DNA from: Coix lacryma-jobi var. lacryma-jobi
Lineage: Eukaryota; Streptophyta; Magnoliopsida; Poales; Poaceae
Reading direction: 5' to 3'
DNA: 64,000 bases
NCBI GenBank assembly: GCA_009763385.1
Contig: CM019823.1
Span: 91,089,104-91,153,103 of the forward strand
The stretch's first letter is position 1. Every line of letters begins with the position of its first letter. A program made the translations under genes and the position numbers. This document shows, in pieces, positions 1 through 9,569 of the stretch. The notes below the pieces were generated by a model. The model saw only the letters and a program-made list of their open reading frames with translations, did not search any database and had not been told where the DNA came from.

Positions 1-1110
1 TACTCGAAGACATTTCTTAATTGTGACACATGGAATACAGGGAATATAGCCTTTAAATGTTCTGGTAATTGCAAACGATAAGCCACTTCTCCCCTCCTTT
101 GCACTATCCGATAGGGTCCCACAAACCTTGGTGCTAACTTCCTCTTAACTCCAAAACGTTTTACACCCTTCATTGGTGAAACCTTCAAATAGACATAGTC
201 ACCAACATTGAATTCAAGTGGTTTCCTTCGTTTATCAGCATAGCTTTTCTGGCGAGATTGTGCAGACGCGATATGTTGCTGAATCGTTCTAACTTGTTCT
301 TCTGCTTCTTTAACAAAGTCAATACCATAGTACCGACGTTCCCCTGGTTCTACCCAGTTTATCGGTGTTCTGCATCTTCTACCATACAGAGCTTCAAAAG
401 GAGCCATCTGTATACTTTCTTGATAACTATTGTTGTAGGCAAACTCTGCTAATGGTAACCATTTTTCCCAAGAACCTTTTGCTGATAAAACACATGCTCT
501 TAACATATCCTCTAGAACTTGATTCACTCTCTCTGTCTACCCTGATGTTTGCGGATGATAGGCTGAGCTTCGGACTAAATCCGTGCCTAACTCCTTCTGC
601 AACTTTTCCCAAAACGGTGCAGTAAACTGTGGTTCGCAATCAGAGACTATAACCTTTGGTAAACTGTGCAGTCGCACAATCTGACTTATGTAGATCTCTG
701 CATAATCTGGGGCCTTATAGTTGGTCTTGACTGGAATGAAATGTGCGGTCTTTGTGAGACGATCCACAATTACCCAAATTGAATCATTACCTTCTGAGTC
801 GTGGGTAAACCAACAATGAAATCCATACTCACTTCTTCCCACTTCCATTCAGGTATAGCTAATGGCTGAAGCATTCCAGCTGGTTTCAAATGAATAGCTT
901 TACTCGACAACACGTGTCACACCTTGCAACATAAGCAGCAATTTCTTTCTTCATTTGGTCCACCAAAATCTCGGGCGCAAATCTTGGTACATTTTTGTAC
1001 TTCAGGATGAATAGATAATTGGGACAAATGTGCTTCATCCATGATCCGATTCCTGAGTTCTCTATCCTTAGGCACCACTAATCGCTGGTTAAACCATAGA
1101 ACTCCATTTT
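1..1110 (-). pseudogene. Ty3 integrase region, broken
   Basis: The integrase would insert element cDNA into host chromatin. The zinc-binding end is readable near 930-1110 and the catalytic core at 537-848. The core contains VDRLTKTAHFIPVK, then SDCEPQF where SDRGPQF is usual, then SAYHPQTSG. The rest runs off the window start with the basic, Tyr-rich C-terminal segment (about 1-255). The frame is interrupted several times, for example near 540 just before the expected catalytic Glu. The SDCEPQF change keeps the second catalytic Asp. It lies directly downstream of RNase H in one broken polyprotein. Confidence 0.85.
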
Positions 1111-1407
1111 CGTCAACTCGAAAATGCTTATCGGCCTCTTTTCATCCTTGAGCCTTTCCTTAATATGATAGATCCCTTTATCAGTTTTCTGGCCTTCTAT
1201 AATTGGTCAACTAACACATTGCGCAACTCTAAATCATGTAGCACTGCAGCATGTGTTAAGCTGAACTCATCTCTGGTAGAAGCTTCATAGCATTACAGTG
1301 TGATTTCCGGCTCAGAGCATCGGCCACGACATTTGCCTTGCCTGGATGATAGTGAATTTGAAGATTATAGTCCTTAATCAATTCCAGCCATCTTCTTTGC
1401 CTCATAT

Positions 1408-2795
1408 TCAGTTCTGCTTGCGTGAAAATATATTAAGACTCTTGTGGTCGGTGTACATATTGCAGACATTCCCAAGTAGATAGTGTCTCCAAATCTTCAA
1501 CGCATGTACAACGGCTGCTAATTCCAGATCGTGAGTTGGGTAATTCACTTCATGCTTTCGCAATTGCCGCGAAGCATACGCAATCACTCTGCTGTCTTGC
1601 ATGAGAACACAACCTAGGCCTACCTTTGACGCATCAAAAGACATCAAAGGGTTTCTCAACATCCGGTTGAGCTAAAACAGGAGCAGTGGTCAACAGCTTC
1701 CGCAAGGTACGGAAAGCAGTTTCGCACTTCTCGGTCCATTCAAATTTCTGATTCTTTTGCAACAAACTGGTCATTGGCTTTGCAATCTTGGAGAATTCTG
1801 TAATAAAACAGCGGTAATATCCTGCTAAGCCCAAGAAACTACGAATCTCACCAACTGAAGTAGGAGCTTTCCAGTCCATTACTTCCTGTACTTTGCTAGG
1901 GTCAACTGAAATTCCTTCTTCTGACAGAATATGACCAAGAAATTGTACTTTCCTCATCCAAAACTCGCACTTGCTGAATTTAGCATAGAGCTTGTGTTCC
2001 CTGAGTCTAGATAAGACAACCCTCAAATGTTCTGCATGATCTTCTGCATTTTTCGAGTAAACCAGAATATCGTCAATGAACACTACCACAAACTTGTCCC
2101 AATTCTGGCATGAACACAGAGTTCATCAAACTCATGAAGTATGAGGAGCATTTGTTAATCCAAAGGACATGACAAGATACTCATATAACCCGTATCTGGT
2201 TGAGAAAGCGGTCTTTGGATATCCTGCGGTCGGATTCGAATCTGATGATAACCTGACCTCAAATCGATCTGGAGAAACACCTTGGCTCTTGATAGCTGAT
2301 CAAAAAGGATATCTTTCTGGGTAGCGGATACTTATTCTTAACAGTCACAGCATTGAGTGGACGATAATCCACACACATGCGTAAAGACTTATCCTTCTTT
2401 TTGACAAACAAAGCTGGGCAACCCCATTCTGATACACTAGGTTGAATGAATCCCTTGTCCAAGAGTTCCTTGATCTGGGTCTTGAGTTCTGCCAGCTCAT
2501 TGGGCGGCATTCGATACGGTCTCCTAGAGATTGGTGCAGTTCCTGGTAACAACTCTATCACAAACTCCACTGCTCTCTTTGGTGGTAACCCTGGTAACTC
2601 ATCTGGAAAAACGTCCGGAAAATCCCTAACAACTGGAATTTTGGAGAGGTCTTCTATAGCAAGAGTACAAGATAAGTCAACAAGATCGGCACCTCGAGGA
2701 AGAGATACGCGAAGCTTGTTACCTGTCCGATAATCAGATAAGGTAAGAGTTCTGTGTTTGCAATGTCTAACACCGCATTCCACATGGTCATCCAA
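1408..2795 (-). pseudogene. Ty3 reverse transcriptase and RNase H, broken
   Basis: This polyprotein segment copies element RNA into DNA and degrades the RNA strand. The N-terminal fingers/palm part lies at 2259-2795 (PYRMPPNELAELKTQI, then KKDKSLRMCVDYRPLN). The catalytic YVDD-type box reads FIDDILVYSK at 2050-2085, followed by FLGHILSEEGISVDPSK and the thumb. RNase H follows at 1408-1662 with FDASKVGLGCVLMQ and TDHKSLN. At least three frame changes occur: one between 2090 and 2258 in the palm, one near 1640-1660, and one at the RNase H end. Family assignment is secure; the exact lineage is inferred. Confidence 0.9.
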
Positions 2796-3380
2796 TCATT
2801 CCTAAGACTACATCCATACTTAATCCTGGCAAAACCACTAAGTTGGCTCCAAATTTATGCCCTCCAATATCGATGGTCACATTACACACCATCTGTCTAG
2901 ATAACACGCTACTCCCCACAGAGCTCACGCGAAACCCATAATCCATTTCAGAGATTCTTGATTATGCTTTTGTGCAAATGCCTTGCTCATGAAAGAATGC
3001 GATGATCTAGTATCAAATAAAACAAACTGCAGGATGATGGTCACGAGACACATACCGGCAATCATAGGTTCTCCTGCTGCTTCTTGGGATGTGGGAAATA
3101 CCTTGCAAAGTGCCCATCTTGGTTGCAATTGTAACACGGCCCACGAACTGAAGGTTTTCCTCCGGTCGAGCTGCCCTGACCTCCATGAGCTTGATTAGCA
3201 GCTACTTTGTATGGCCTCTGATTACGCTGAGCTTGCGGCTGATTCTTCTTTTGCGGTGGCCTGAAACGTGCCCCCGGCGCTGGTGGTCGATACTGGTTAC
3301 GCTGAGCTGGTGGTCCTCTAGGTTGGGACGGTCTGAAACAAAGGTCCTCTTCCGGGCCTTACTTGCAGCATGCTTGTTGT
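2796..3380 (-). pseudogene. Ty3 zinc knuckle and aspartic protease, broken
   Basis: The zinc knuckle (CYNC type) that packages element RNA lies near 3090-3150, where the reading frame is shifted. The aspartic protease follows, with FDTRSSHSFMS near 2985-3025 where FDTGSSHSFMS is the usual active site. The Gly next to the catalytic Asp therefore reads Arg here. The protease matures the Gag-Pol polyprotein. An Arg/Gln/Pro-rich linker precedes the knuckle (3200-3380), as usual between capsid and nucleocapsid. The pieces do not share one frame. Confidence 0.7.
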
Positions 3381-3407
3381 TATGACCCTCTTGAATCAGG
3401 CAGTCAC

Positions 3408-4081
3408 TTATGAAGTCATGAAGGTGGTACGGGAAGATGTACCCACTGACTTTGCCATTTTAGTGTTCAAGCCTCTCTTGAAACTAACAATCTTCTTAGC
3501 ATCTGTGTCGACGAAGTCTGGAACATATCGAGACAGCGAGTTGAACAAGTGATGATATTCGGTCACTGATCGAGTTCCTTGTGTTAAGCTCATGAATTCA
3601 GCCACCTTCATCTGAGTCAAGCCTGGCGGAATATAGTGCCCACGAACAGCGTTAGTGAACACTCTCCAGGTGATGGAAACATTGGAGGGTAGGTGGTACG
3701 GTGATGTCCCCACCAAATTCGGCTGGTCCTTGTAGCTGATGTGCAGCATATTCTGCCTTCAACCTCTGTAAGCCTGAGCAGTCAAAACTTCTGCTCCATT
3801 GTATGCAACCACTCTTCTGCTTCTAGAGGTTCTGTGGCTTCCTTGAAAATTGGCGGCCTTGTGTCCAGAAAATCCTTGAACGAGCTGTACTGATTCGGCT
3901 CAGGCGTTGATTGCCATGCGCCAAATTTCTCGCAGAAGCGCCTCGATGTTGCGTTGACTTCCCAAGAACTGGGGAAGAGTTGCTCTGCCGTGGGTGGAGG
4001 AGGTGGTGGATTGCGGTTCCCCCTGCTATCATCATTACCACCACTACCCCCCGCTCCGCTGCGAGTCATCGTCATCTGCAT
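3408..4081 (-). pseudogene. Ty3 gag capsid domain, broken
   Basis: The minus strand encodes a polar, proline-rich N-terminus (MTRSGAGGSGG then a run of prolines), then a capsid region with FKDFLDTRPPIFKEATEPLEAEEWLHTMEQKF-like sequence. The retrotransposon-gag domain follows at 3408-3749, with MKVAEFMSLTQGTRSVTEY and FNSLSRYVPDF. A frame change lies near 3750-3780, inside the capsid domain. The protein would form the virus-like particle. The start is taken at 4081 or the in-frame Met at 4075. Confidence 0.85.
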
Positions 4082-4424
4082 GTAGTGATAGCAATAATAT
4101 TAAATGACGCTACCATTATGGCGGAGAACAATAAATCATGCCAACGGAAATTATTCGGAAAAACGAATTCGCCAAACAATTGCAGAGGCATAATAAATTT
4201 CGATCCACATCGCATCATCACATGATAAAAGATGCTCATCACATAACATACAAAAGTCAAATAACATCCATAGGTCCACATACATCCATAGGTGCCCATA
4301 CATACGGGCTTTCAAAGGTTTTGCGCCACACGCGCATAGGTCCATCACAAAACCTTACATCCACATGATAACCCCGAAGATCAAGCGCTAGGACATGAGA
4401 CAAGATCACTACGCGCTAACACTA
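4082..4424 (-). other. Ty3 leader between extra frame and gag
   Basis: About 340 bases without a supported coding region. It holds short repeats such as the paired cataggtccacatacatccataggt segment near 4268-4296. It is read as untranslated leader of the minus-strand Ty3 element. Confidence 0.4.
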
Positions 4425-5462
4425 CTAGTCTACTCCTAATGGCACCATCGTCATCATCGTCGTTGTCATCATCATCACTCGAGATGTTCGAAGAACCACT
4501 GGACGAAGCATGAGATTCGGGTCCTCCTGAGGAAGGATAGGGTTCCTCTCATTCTCACGGCGATGAATCTCCTCATGTAGGCGATCATTGTAGTCCTGGA
4601 GATGATGAAGTTGGCAGCTCCAATTCTCCAACCTGTAGCCTGAGAAGCCTGTTATGCTCAGTCACCGCATGCCCTCGAGACAAACACTACGTAGTGACTC
4701 CTCAGTCTCGGCCATGATGGTGGATAAGAAGGTCGTCATACCTGCTGGTCACTAAGCTGCTGTGCCGTCTCCTGCTCCCTCTGACGAGCCTGGTCTCTCT
4801 CAACGGTCATGTGAGCTAGCTGAGTGGTAAGAAGGTCGACCTCTGTAGCATGCGCCTCCTGACCCTGGTGATGGCAGCTATCTGCTCACTAAGATGTGGT
4901 CCGCTGGTCGTAGCTACGTGACAGACACCCGTAGGTAGCCATGAGTGCAGCCATCGCACTCCCAGCTGGCACTGCGCAGTGCTCACGCTCTGAAGAACTG
5001 GTCCCCAACACAGTGGCACTCGGCTGACGCCACACTGACTGGTACGGATCTGCTGTAGGGGACACCGGCTGTGGCCTGGGCAACTACCTCTGGATGATCC
5101 TCCATGAGGTCCCGAAGAAACAGTGTAAGCAACCTGGTTGGCTCCATCCCAAGGAGTCCCTGCCCTGAAGAGCAAACACCCTGCGGCCCCACACATGATC
5201 TGCGGATCACGGCTGGGCACGTCCACCTCAACTGTGTACATGTAGCGATCCTTGAAAACTGAACTCGATGCCACTCATATTGCGGCTCTTGGCCCTCCTG
5301 GTATCCGACTAAGTGCAGCACCCTCCACAAAAGAGTAGGCATGCCGAACTCCTCTAGAAAATCCTCGGATCCCTCCTCGGTCCAAGGACCCAGCATGTAA
5401 TTGGGCCTCCTGCCTCAGTCGACTTGCGGGCGTACGCTTAGTGCGGGCCATCTGAAAGAAGT
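4425..5462 (-). pseudogene. extra reading frame upstream of Ty3 gag, broken
   Basis: A GC-richer stretch between the LTR and gag reads on the minus strand from MARTKRTPASRLRQEA at 5462. It continues with EFGMPTLLWRVLHLVGYQEG (about 5300-5360), and after a one-base frame change with YMYTVEVDVPSRDPQIMC (about 5180-5245). The tail is acidic and Met-rich near 4425-4631. Many grass Ty3 elements carry an extra frame of unknown function in this position. Its first residues resemble the histone H3 tail (MARTKQTA), probably by chance. No function is assigned. Confidence 0.5.
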
Positions 5463-5472
5463 GTGTCCACAT

Positions 5473-6227
5473 AGTTTTTAATTAGTGAGAACAACTTTTA
5501 TTTAAGATCGGGACGGATAACATAACGTAGGAAGTAAGATTAATGCAAAATTATATGATCATGATGCATGAGAGTAACATACGTCCTCACTGCCTAACAA
5601 TCTAACGGCTAGACGGTGGCATACAACGTTCACTCATAGCGTTAACTAGCGTACTACACGTTCGCAAGTTAGCGTACCTGCAGAAAGTTCATTCCAGCCC
5701 TGCCCACAATATGAATATCATGCATTGCTGAAAATTTAAATCTAATACTAGCTTAGGTGCACACCCGGTATACACGTAAGCAGTATATGCACCCATCAGA
5801 AAAGTATTACTCCCACAATTAATACTTTCACATATACTTGTGTGTAACAGGTATACATGTCAGCATCATTCAAGCGCTCCCCTAGATTGGCGGTTGTCCA
5901 ATCATGCTCTCACAACTCACTTATTACCTTGGCGTAGAGGCAATTGATCCATACATTACTATTCCTAGGAATAGCACCCATACAATTTCACCCTTGCCGT
6001 ATGGACGACAGAAATAACAGAATTTAAATATGATGCACAACCCCCAAGTTAGTACTTAAATAGCCACCTAAATTCCTATTGGGCATAAGGACTTGGTCAC
6101 TGGCACACCTTAGCTTTAATCCTTAAGATTTTCCAAATCCTAATATAACTATAAGTTGGCAAATATAGTTTTATCCTTTATAAAATATTGTTTTTAAAAT
6201 ACACCCATGAACAGTAACGCAGAACTT
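5473..6227 (-). other. Ty3 untranslated leader
   Basis: About 750 AT-rich bases between the extra frame and the primer-binding site. No reading frame of note, tRNA or recognisable repeat was seen. It is best explained as 5' leader RNA of the minus-strand Ty3 element. Confidence 0.5.
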
Positions 6228-6239
6228 GCTCCGATGCCA
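6228..6239 (-). promoter_or_regulatory. Ty3 primer-binding site (Met-tRNA type)
   Basis: On the minus strand this reads TGGCATCGGAGC, two differences from the common plant initiator-Met-tRNA primer site TGGTATCAGAGC. It lies two bases inside the LTR end (minus-strand ...TTACA), as expected. It fixes the LTR boundary and the orientation of the element. Confidence 0.75.
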
Positions 6240-6241
6240 GC

Positions 6242-7460
6242 TGTAACAGAACCGACCAATTTGCACCAGATTAAGCACTGAAAACCTCTGCTCTCACAGA
6301 AATCATCGAGTACTTAAGCTCGTACAAACCCGGTAGTCCAGAAATCTCGAAGGATTTCAAATCATTCAACGACATCCAGCCAAGATCGTACTTGTTCCAC
6401 GAATATGCTCACGGGTTACATCATAGTTGCATAAAGTTCAAATTACATCGGAGTACGAAATAATATTACAAACCATAGTTTTGATAGTAGTAGCGGAAGC
6501 AACATAGTCTTTAAAACATAAGTTTGGATTGATCAGAAATACGGTGCCATCAGTTGACCGGGTCCACAAAAGCAACGGACGAGATAAGTATTGACCATGC
6601 CCTTGGTCTAGTCATCACCCGTTACCGGGTACAAGCAGTTCTCGCAGTAGCCATAAAAGCACTGGCCATCTGCAACAACAAGGGAAATAAACCCTATGTA
6701 CGAGAAGGTACTCAGCTAGACTTACCCGACAAAATCAGAAATAATGAGACACCAAGGATCATGTAGGCTATATAAGTGGGGTTGGCTGTACATACTCCTT
6801 TGCATGAAAGCTTTAGTACTAAAACTCAGTTTCAGATGTTGGCAATTGCTTTTAGTCATTAACTCTACCTTACTAGATTTGCACCTGTACTAAACAAGCA
6901 CTTGCTAATTAATCAATCAAGAGTGACTATTTCATCAATAGCCTTTCAGATTCCATAACCATTTTAGTTCCATAAATTCTACGGGAGATGATCTAAAGTC
7001 AACTGCTCAGTGTCCAGGAGCGATGGCGATTATAATCGATTCCTACCCAGCTGGGGATAAAATATCTCTCACTCGCCCGACACATTCCGGCTACGGCAGT
7101 CGTAAGCTACCAGTCAGGGGATTCGAGAACACAATGCGCGGGACGGCCATGGGCCCTTCTACACCGGGGGTTATCTCAGTGCCAGGTCGCTCAATCTATA
7201 ACTGCCCACGGTCATGCCAGGTCGATCAGGCCCTGCCTGCCCTCGGACCATGCCAGGTTGATCAGAATAGTTGCCCACGGTACAGCTGAGGCCCTGGGTT
7301 TTAGGCGTCAACATCTCCATCACCGGCTCGAATAACCTTACTCGGCTTCGCGGGAGGTACTCAGACCTACTCCGTTAAGTGATCGACGCGTTCAATTTGA
7401 CTAAAGTTACATTCCCGAACGGGTCCTAGGCGACACAGACGGGAGACTACTAGCACACAG
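6242..7460 (-). repeat. Ty3 5' LTR, truncated by copia A
   Basis: The segment starts with TGTAAC beside the primer-binding site. It continues through sequence without coding capacity, including a short duplicated motif (tgccaggtcgatcag near 7215-7230 and tgccaggttgatcag near 7251-7265). The far end is not seen because element A begins at 7461. The second LTR is outside the window, so the length cannot be checked. Confidence 0.65.
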
Positions 7461-7865
7461 TGCGGATACATGGGTGTATGCCGAGTCTCTGAGTGATGAG
7501 TGATTGTCAACGGGTTTGATGCGCATGTTCTTTGGCTTGTGTTGTGCAGGTGTCGAGCACGGAGACAGTGATCGAGGGCAAGGTGAAGGTCAAGTTGAGA
7601 CGTGCCGTGCCGACGGACTGGGTGCGATGAAGGATGGGCGTGCCGTGCGGCGGACGTGCCATGCCGATGTATCGAGCAGTGAAGGGCGGACGTGAGGCTT
7701 GGACTGAGGGACCGGAGTGCCTGAGGATCAGCTGTGGTGGCTGGCAGCCTGGGACAGCGACGAGCGGAGACTTGCGGGGCACGGTGTTGCTCGGGTCGAG
7801 GACCTGGGGACACGTGTCGGTGGACGGGGTGCACGGGCGGTGCATCCCCTCTACAGCTCCGGTTT

Positions 7866-8160
7866 GTTGGTTGAGCCAGAGAAAAACCAACGGGTGGACG
7901 GTTTCCGAGTTTGGGCCTCAAAACTCGGGTGCTCGGTTTCCAGGTTGAGCCACAAAACCTGGGCGCGGACGGTTTTCGAGTTTGGCCACAAAACTCGGGC
8001 GATGGGCCAGTTTCCGAGTTTGGGCCTCAAAACTCGGGCGCTGCGGGTTTCTGAGTTTGGGCCACAAAACTCAGACTGGAGGCTGGTTTCCCGGTTTGGG
8101 CCTCAAAACCGGGGGTTGCTGGAAAAGGCTGGTTTCCCGGTTTGGGCCACAAAACCGGGG
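7866..8160 (+). repeat. U3 hairpin array, copia A 5' LTR
   Basis: Eight short inverted repeats follow each other at about 35-50 base spacing. Stem pairs in order are GTTGGTT/AACCAAC, CCGAGTTT/AAACTCGG, CCAGGTT/AACCTGG, CGAGTTT/AAACTCG, CCGAGTTT/AAACTCGG, CTGAGTTT/AAACTCAG, CCCGGTTT/AAACCGGG and CCCGGTTT/AAACCGGG. Loops read GGGCCTCA or GGGCCACA. Stem bases change between units but stay paired. Confidence 0.85.
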
Positions 8161-8345
8161 GTGCAGAGCGAGGGCGGCACGTGGCGGCGATCCAGAGGTT
8201 GCGTCGAGGCAACGCTTCGGTTCGAGCGGGCGTGGCCGTCGGATCTACCTACCACCGCGGGTTGGACCAGAATAGCCTTAGGGTTTAGCTGGTTCGCTCT
8301 GTAATTAGTTAGAGAGGGGTAGAGTAGGAAATAGACTTAGTCTAG

Positions 8346-8360
8346 GTTAGTATAAGTAGT
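8346..8360 (+). promoter_or_regulatory. likely TATA element of copia A LTR
   Basis: Sequence TTAGTATAAGTAG lies after the hairpin array and before conserved GGGGAGACACCC. The equivalent place in copia B reads AGGATAAGTAG, so the box is weaker there. Transcription would start about 25-35 bases downstream, making the hairpin array part of U3. Confidence 0.5.
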
Positions 8361-8939
8361 TCAGGGGAGACACCCTCCTCCCTATCTCAGTTATTTCAGT
8401 TTTAGCCATCTCATTTGCTTCCTGCACTTAGGGTTTCCTGCTCTCCCATCCCCTGCTGTAGCTGAGATCCGCAGAGAGACTTGCAACTCTGTGTACTGTT
8501 GATTTTGAGGAAAGGAGGCCATAACCTCCTTGTCGTAGCGTGTGTTTGCGCCTCGGCTTGCAATTCGTGGGTGTGATTCGCGTTTTGTTCGTGTTCTTCG
8601 CGGAATCCTTTTTCCCCACGATTTTCCCGTCGCTCGATCTCTTTGCTCGGTTCATTTCTTGCAATTCCGTTTGAACTGGTTTGTTCTAGATCGTGAGGCA
8701 CTTCTTTCCACCGAAGGAAACATCCTCTAACCTCATGGTCTAGGAGATCGATCGATTTTTTGTTTCGGGTCAAGTTTTCTCCCTTCCCCCGAAATTCTTC
8801 GATTCACCGATTTGGAGATAGGTTCGAGCCATGATCTCTTAGAGATAGCTCACTATACTCCTTGTGACTCATCTCATCAAGTTTGATTCCTAGAGGATTT
8901 GTTTTGGGTGAGATCGAGGCGATTCGGTGGACGAACAGT

Positions 8940-9240
8940 GCTGCTGCGCATCGATCGGACGCTCCATCGGGGTGACCGGACGCACCGCGCGTGAGTCCGG
9001 TCGATGAACAGCACGTAGCCGTGATCTTCACTTTGACCGGACGCTCAGTTCATGTTTTGACCGGACGCATCGCTTCCACTGTTCATCGTGCTTGTTCGTT
9101 TCTGACCGGACGCACTGCTCTCGACCGGACGCTCCGTACTCGTGAGTCGAGTCGCGAACAGTAAGGTTCCAGAGCCAATTTTTGTTGACCGGACGCGTCC
9201 GGTCCCTGCTGACCGGACGCTGACCAGAGTCCGGTCAATC
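8940..9240 (+). repeat. U5 GACCGGACGC repeats with 18-bp palindrome
   Basis: About eight direct copies of GACCGGACGC and three inverted copies (GTCCGGTC) are spread over 300 bases. At 9187-9204 the sequence GACCGGACGCGTCCGGTC is a perfect palindrome. The same block recurs at 18560-18870, 29040-29340 and, with many missing bases, 38650-38960. Confidence 0.8.
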
Positions 9241-9508
9241 CAGTTTTGCGCATTTTCGTTCGCGGTTCGTTCGTTCTTGATCGGATTCGAGTTCCGTCTT
9301 TTGCGTTGGCTTTCTAGGGTTGTCTCGTGTCCCGCTGTGCTTCTAGGAAGCATCCACCCTATATCTCGGGTCGTGGACATTAGCAAGCTCTAGGGTTTGC
9401 TCTTGGGATTGATTTTGGGACAGTGGCATCTAGGTTCCGAAAGGAAATTTTTAAGCTCCCATTCACCCCCCCTCTGGTCGCTTTCGGATAGCTTCTCGGT
9501 CCTTCAAT

Positions 9509-9520
9509 TGGTATCGGAGC
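9509..9520 (+). promoter_or_regulatory. copia A primer-binding site
   Basis: TGGTATCGGAGC, one base from the common plant Met-tRNA primer site TGGTATCAGAGC, two bases after the LTR end. It primes minus-strand DNA synthesis. Confidence 0.9.
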
Positions 9521-9569
9521 AGGTTAAGGATCTTCTACCTTAGCCGGTTCCAGATCCACCGAAGGCGAC

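Larger units (their letters stand above)
1..7460 (-). mobile_element. Ty3/gypsy LTR retrotransposon, chromovirus-like, truncated both sides
   Basis: Read right to left on the minus strand, this gives an LTR, a Met-tRNA-like primer site, a long leader with an extra reading frame, then gag, protease, reverse transcriptase, RNase H and integrase. Integrase placed after RNase H is the Ty3 order. The window start cuts the integrase C-terminus, so the 3' LTR is outside. The 5' LTR is interrupted at 7460 by copia element A. Protein similarity suggests the Tekay/Del branch of chromoviruses, but no chromodomain can be seen because that end is missing. All frames carry indels, so the copy is dead or badly sequenced. 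Confidence 0.9.
7461..9506 (+). repeat. copia A 5' LTR
   Basis: This 2046-base direct repeat matches 17154-19136. It starts TGCGGATACATGG and ends CCTTCA. U3 holds a hairpin array (7866-8160). A TATA-like TATAAGTA lies at 8350, just before a conserved GGAGACACCC. U5 holds repeated GACCGGACGC motifs and an 18-base palindrome. The two LTRs differ mainly by single-base gaps plus some substitutions, so insertion is not very recent. Confidence 0.93.

Noticed and set aside
7367..7921. Long minus-strand reading frame over the start of the copia A LTR
   Set aside because: It runs through the LTR boundary and the hairpin units, has no domain, and its sequence is explained by the inverted repeats. The same shadow frames recur in every LTR.
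7866..8160. CRISPR-like array
   Set aside because: Spaced short palindromes superficially fit, but the units differ in sequence, the spacers are not unique, no cas genes exist and the context is a plant LTR.
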